A stretch of DNA of 6,763 nucleotides from the NCBI GenBank assembly GCA_035502655.1, contig DATJUF010000314.1, positions 1-6,763 on the forward strand, read 5' to 3'. The position numbers and the translations under genes were made by a program. Source of the DNA: DATJUF01 sp035502655. GTDB lineage: Bacteria; Desulfobacterota; Binatia; Binatales; Binataceae. Positions 6,090 to 6,763 of this stretch are shown piece by piece. The notes under the pieces are model-generated. The model searched no databases. It worked only from the letters and a program-made list of their open reading frames with translations, and was not told the DNA's origin. Each line of letters opens with the position of its first letter. The first letter of the stretch is position 1.

Positions 6090-6763
6090 ATGTCTAAGCG
6101 CCTGATCTTCTGCGCGTTCACTATGAACACCGTTTCCCACATTTACCACGGGCTGTGGCGGCATCCGGAAACCCGGCAACTTGAATACACCAACCTGGAT
6201 ACATGGGTTGACCTCGCGAACTCTTGGAACGCGGCCAGTTTGACGCGATCTTTCTCGCGGATGTGATCGGCCTATACGGAGACTATCGCGGCGGCTGGGA
6301 GACTTACGTGCGCGAGGGTCTCCAGATTCCAAGCAACGATCCGTCCGTGTTGATTTCTGCGTTGGCCTACGCGACTGACAATTTGGGCTTAGCCTTCACA
6401 AGTTCCATCGTGCAAGAACATCCTTTCAATTTCGCGCGCAAGGTGTCGACGCTCGATCATTTGTCGAAAGGAAGAATCGCGTGGAACATCGTGACCAATG
6501 CACTAGCGAACGGCTCACGCAACTTTGGTTTGGATGATCTGACCGAGCACGACGAGCGCTACAGCTGGGCCCACGAATACCTTGAAGTCGTTTATAAACT
6601 TTGGGAAGGCTCGTGGGAGGACGATGCACTATTGCAGGATACCGCGAATGGTATCCATGCCGATCCTGCCAAGATTCACAAAATCTACCATCAAGGCACA
6701 ATTAGATGGCGCATTTTGCCAGCCCCGGAAGCAGACACTCTGCCTAACAATTCATTCTTCTCG
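6090..6763 (+). pseudogene. LLM-class monooxygenase paralogue 3: frameshifted and cut by the window end
   Basis: The third NtaA/SnaA-type flavin monooxygenase, most like paralogue 2. It starts at ATG 6090 with GGAAGGAG (6077-6084) five bases upstream. The first 43 codons read well (FCAFTMNTVSHIYHGLWRHP, then DTWVDLA). At 6220/6221 one base appears missing: the original frame runs to a TGA at 6264-6266, while the frame starting at 6221 continues as LLERGQFDAIFLADVIGLYG, FARKVSTLDHLSKGRIAWNI and YKLWEGSWEDDA with no stop for 181 codons to the window end. Restoring one base after GCGAA gives the expected AKLLERG (paralogue 2 has AKILERG). After about 6700 the expected substrate-loop sequence with SPQRTPVLYQAG is not recognisable. 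The uninterrupted downstream frame argues for a very recent mutation or a sequence error rather than old decay. Only about half of a roughly 450-residue enzyme is present. Confidence 0.8.

Noticed and set aside
6210..6230. Programmed ribosomal frameshifting in LLM paralogue 3
   Set aside because: No slippery heptamer at GCGAACTCTTGG and the paralogues need none; a deletion or sequence error is simpler.
1..6763. CRISPR array, insertion sequence or integron signals
   Set aside because: No regularly spaced direct repeats, transposase or integrase reading, or terminal inverted repeats found by eye.

Overview
The window is bacterial and looks like accessory or catabolic gene content on the + strand. 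It has moderately GC-rich coding sequence, Shine-Dalgarno sites before every main gene, and mixed ATG/GTG starts. It opens inside one gene and closes inside another, so it is a fragment of a larger locus or a whole short contig. The combination of a DUF1329 periplasmic protein, several NtaA/DszA-type flavin monooxygenases and a TauD-type dioxygenase resembles uncultivated soil lineages rich in these families (Candidatus Binatota is my guess) or catabolic proteobacteria. The sequence alone does not settle the taxonomy.

Layout: 1-213 is the 3' end of an unrecognised gene. 214-438 is a control region with a perfect TTAGGGGG/CCCCCTAA inverted repeat (266-292) and a weak sigma70-like promoter (368-396). 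439-1800 encodes a secreted DUF1329 protein. A strong 43-nt hairpin (1819-1861) lies between it and the first LLM flavin monooxygenase (1884-3248). 3249-3584 holds a doubtful 103-codon ORF and a possible internal promoter. 3585-5021 is a second LLM monooxygenase, and 5129-6058 is a TauD/TfdA-family Fe(II)/2-oxoglutarate dioxygenase. From 6090 to the window end is a third LLM monooxygenase, broken by an apparent one-base deletion at 6220/6221, whose family resemblance is lost after about 6700.

Together the genes suggest a pathway that oxidatively cleaves an organosulfur (sulfonate, sulfone, sulfate ester) or aminopolycarboxylate-like substrate. FMNH2-dependent C-S or C-N bond cleavage by the LLM enzymes and Fe/2OG-dependent hydroxylation by the TauD homologue would be parallel routes, with a periplasmic or envelope protein perhaps helping with a hydrophobic substrate. 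No flavin reductase, ABC transporter or regulator is present in the window. Substrates are inferred from family membership only. I see no RNA genes, CRISPR array or recognisable mobile element. The most useful leads are the control-region palindrome, the intercistronic hairpin, the altered substrate pocket of the TauD homologue, the DszA-type His missing from the monooxygenases, and the broken third paralogue.
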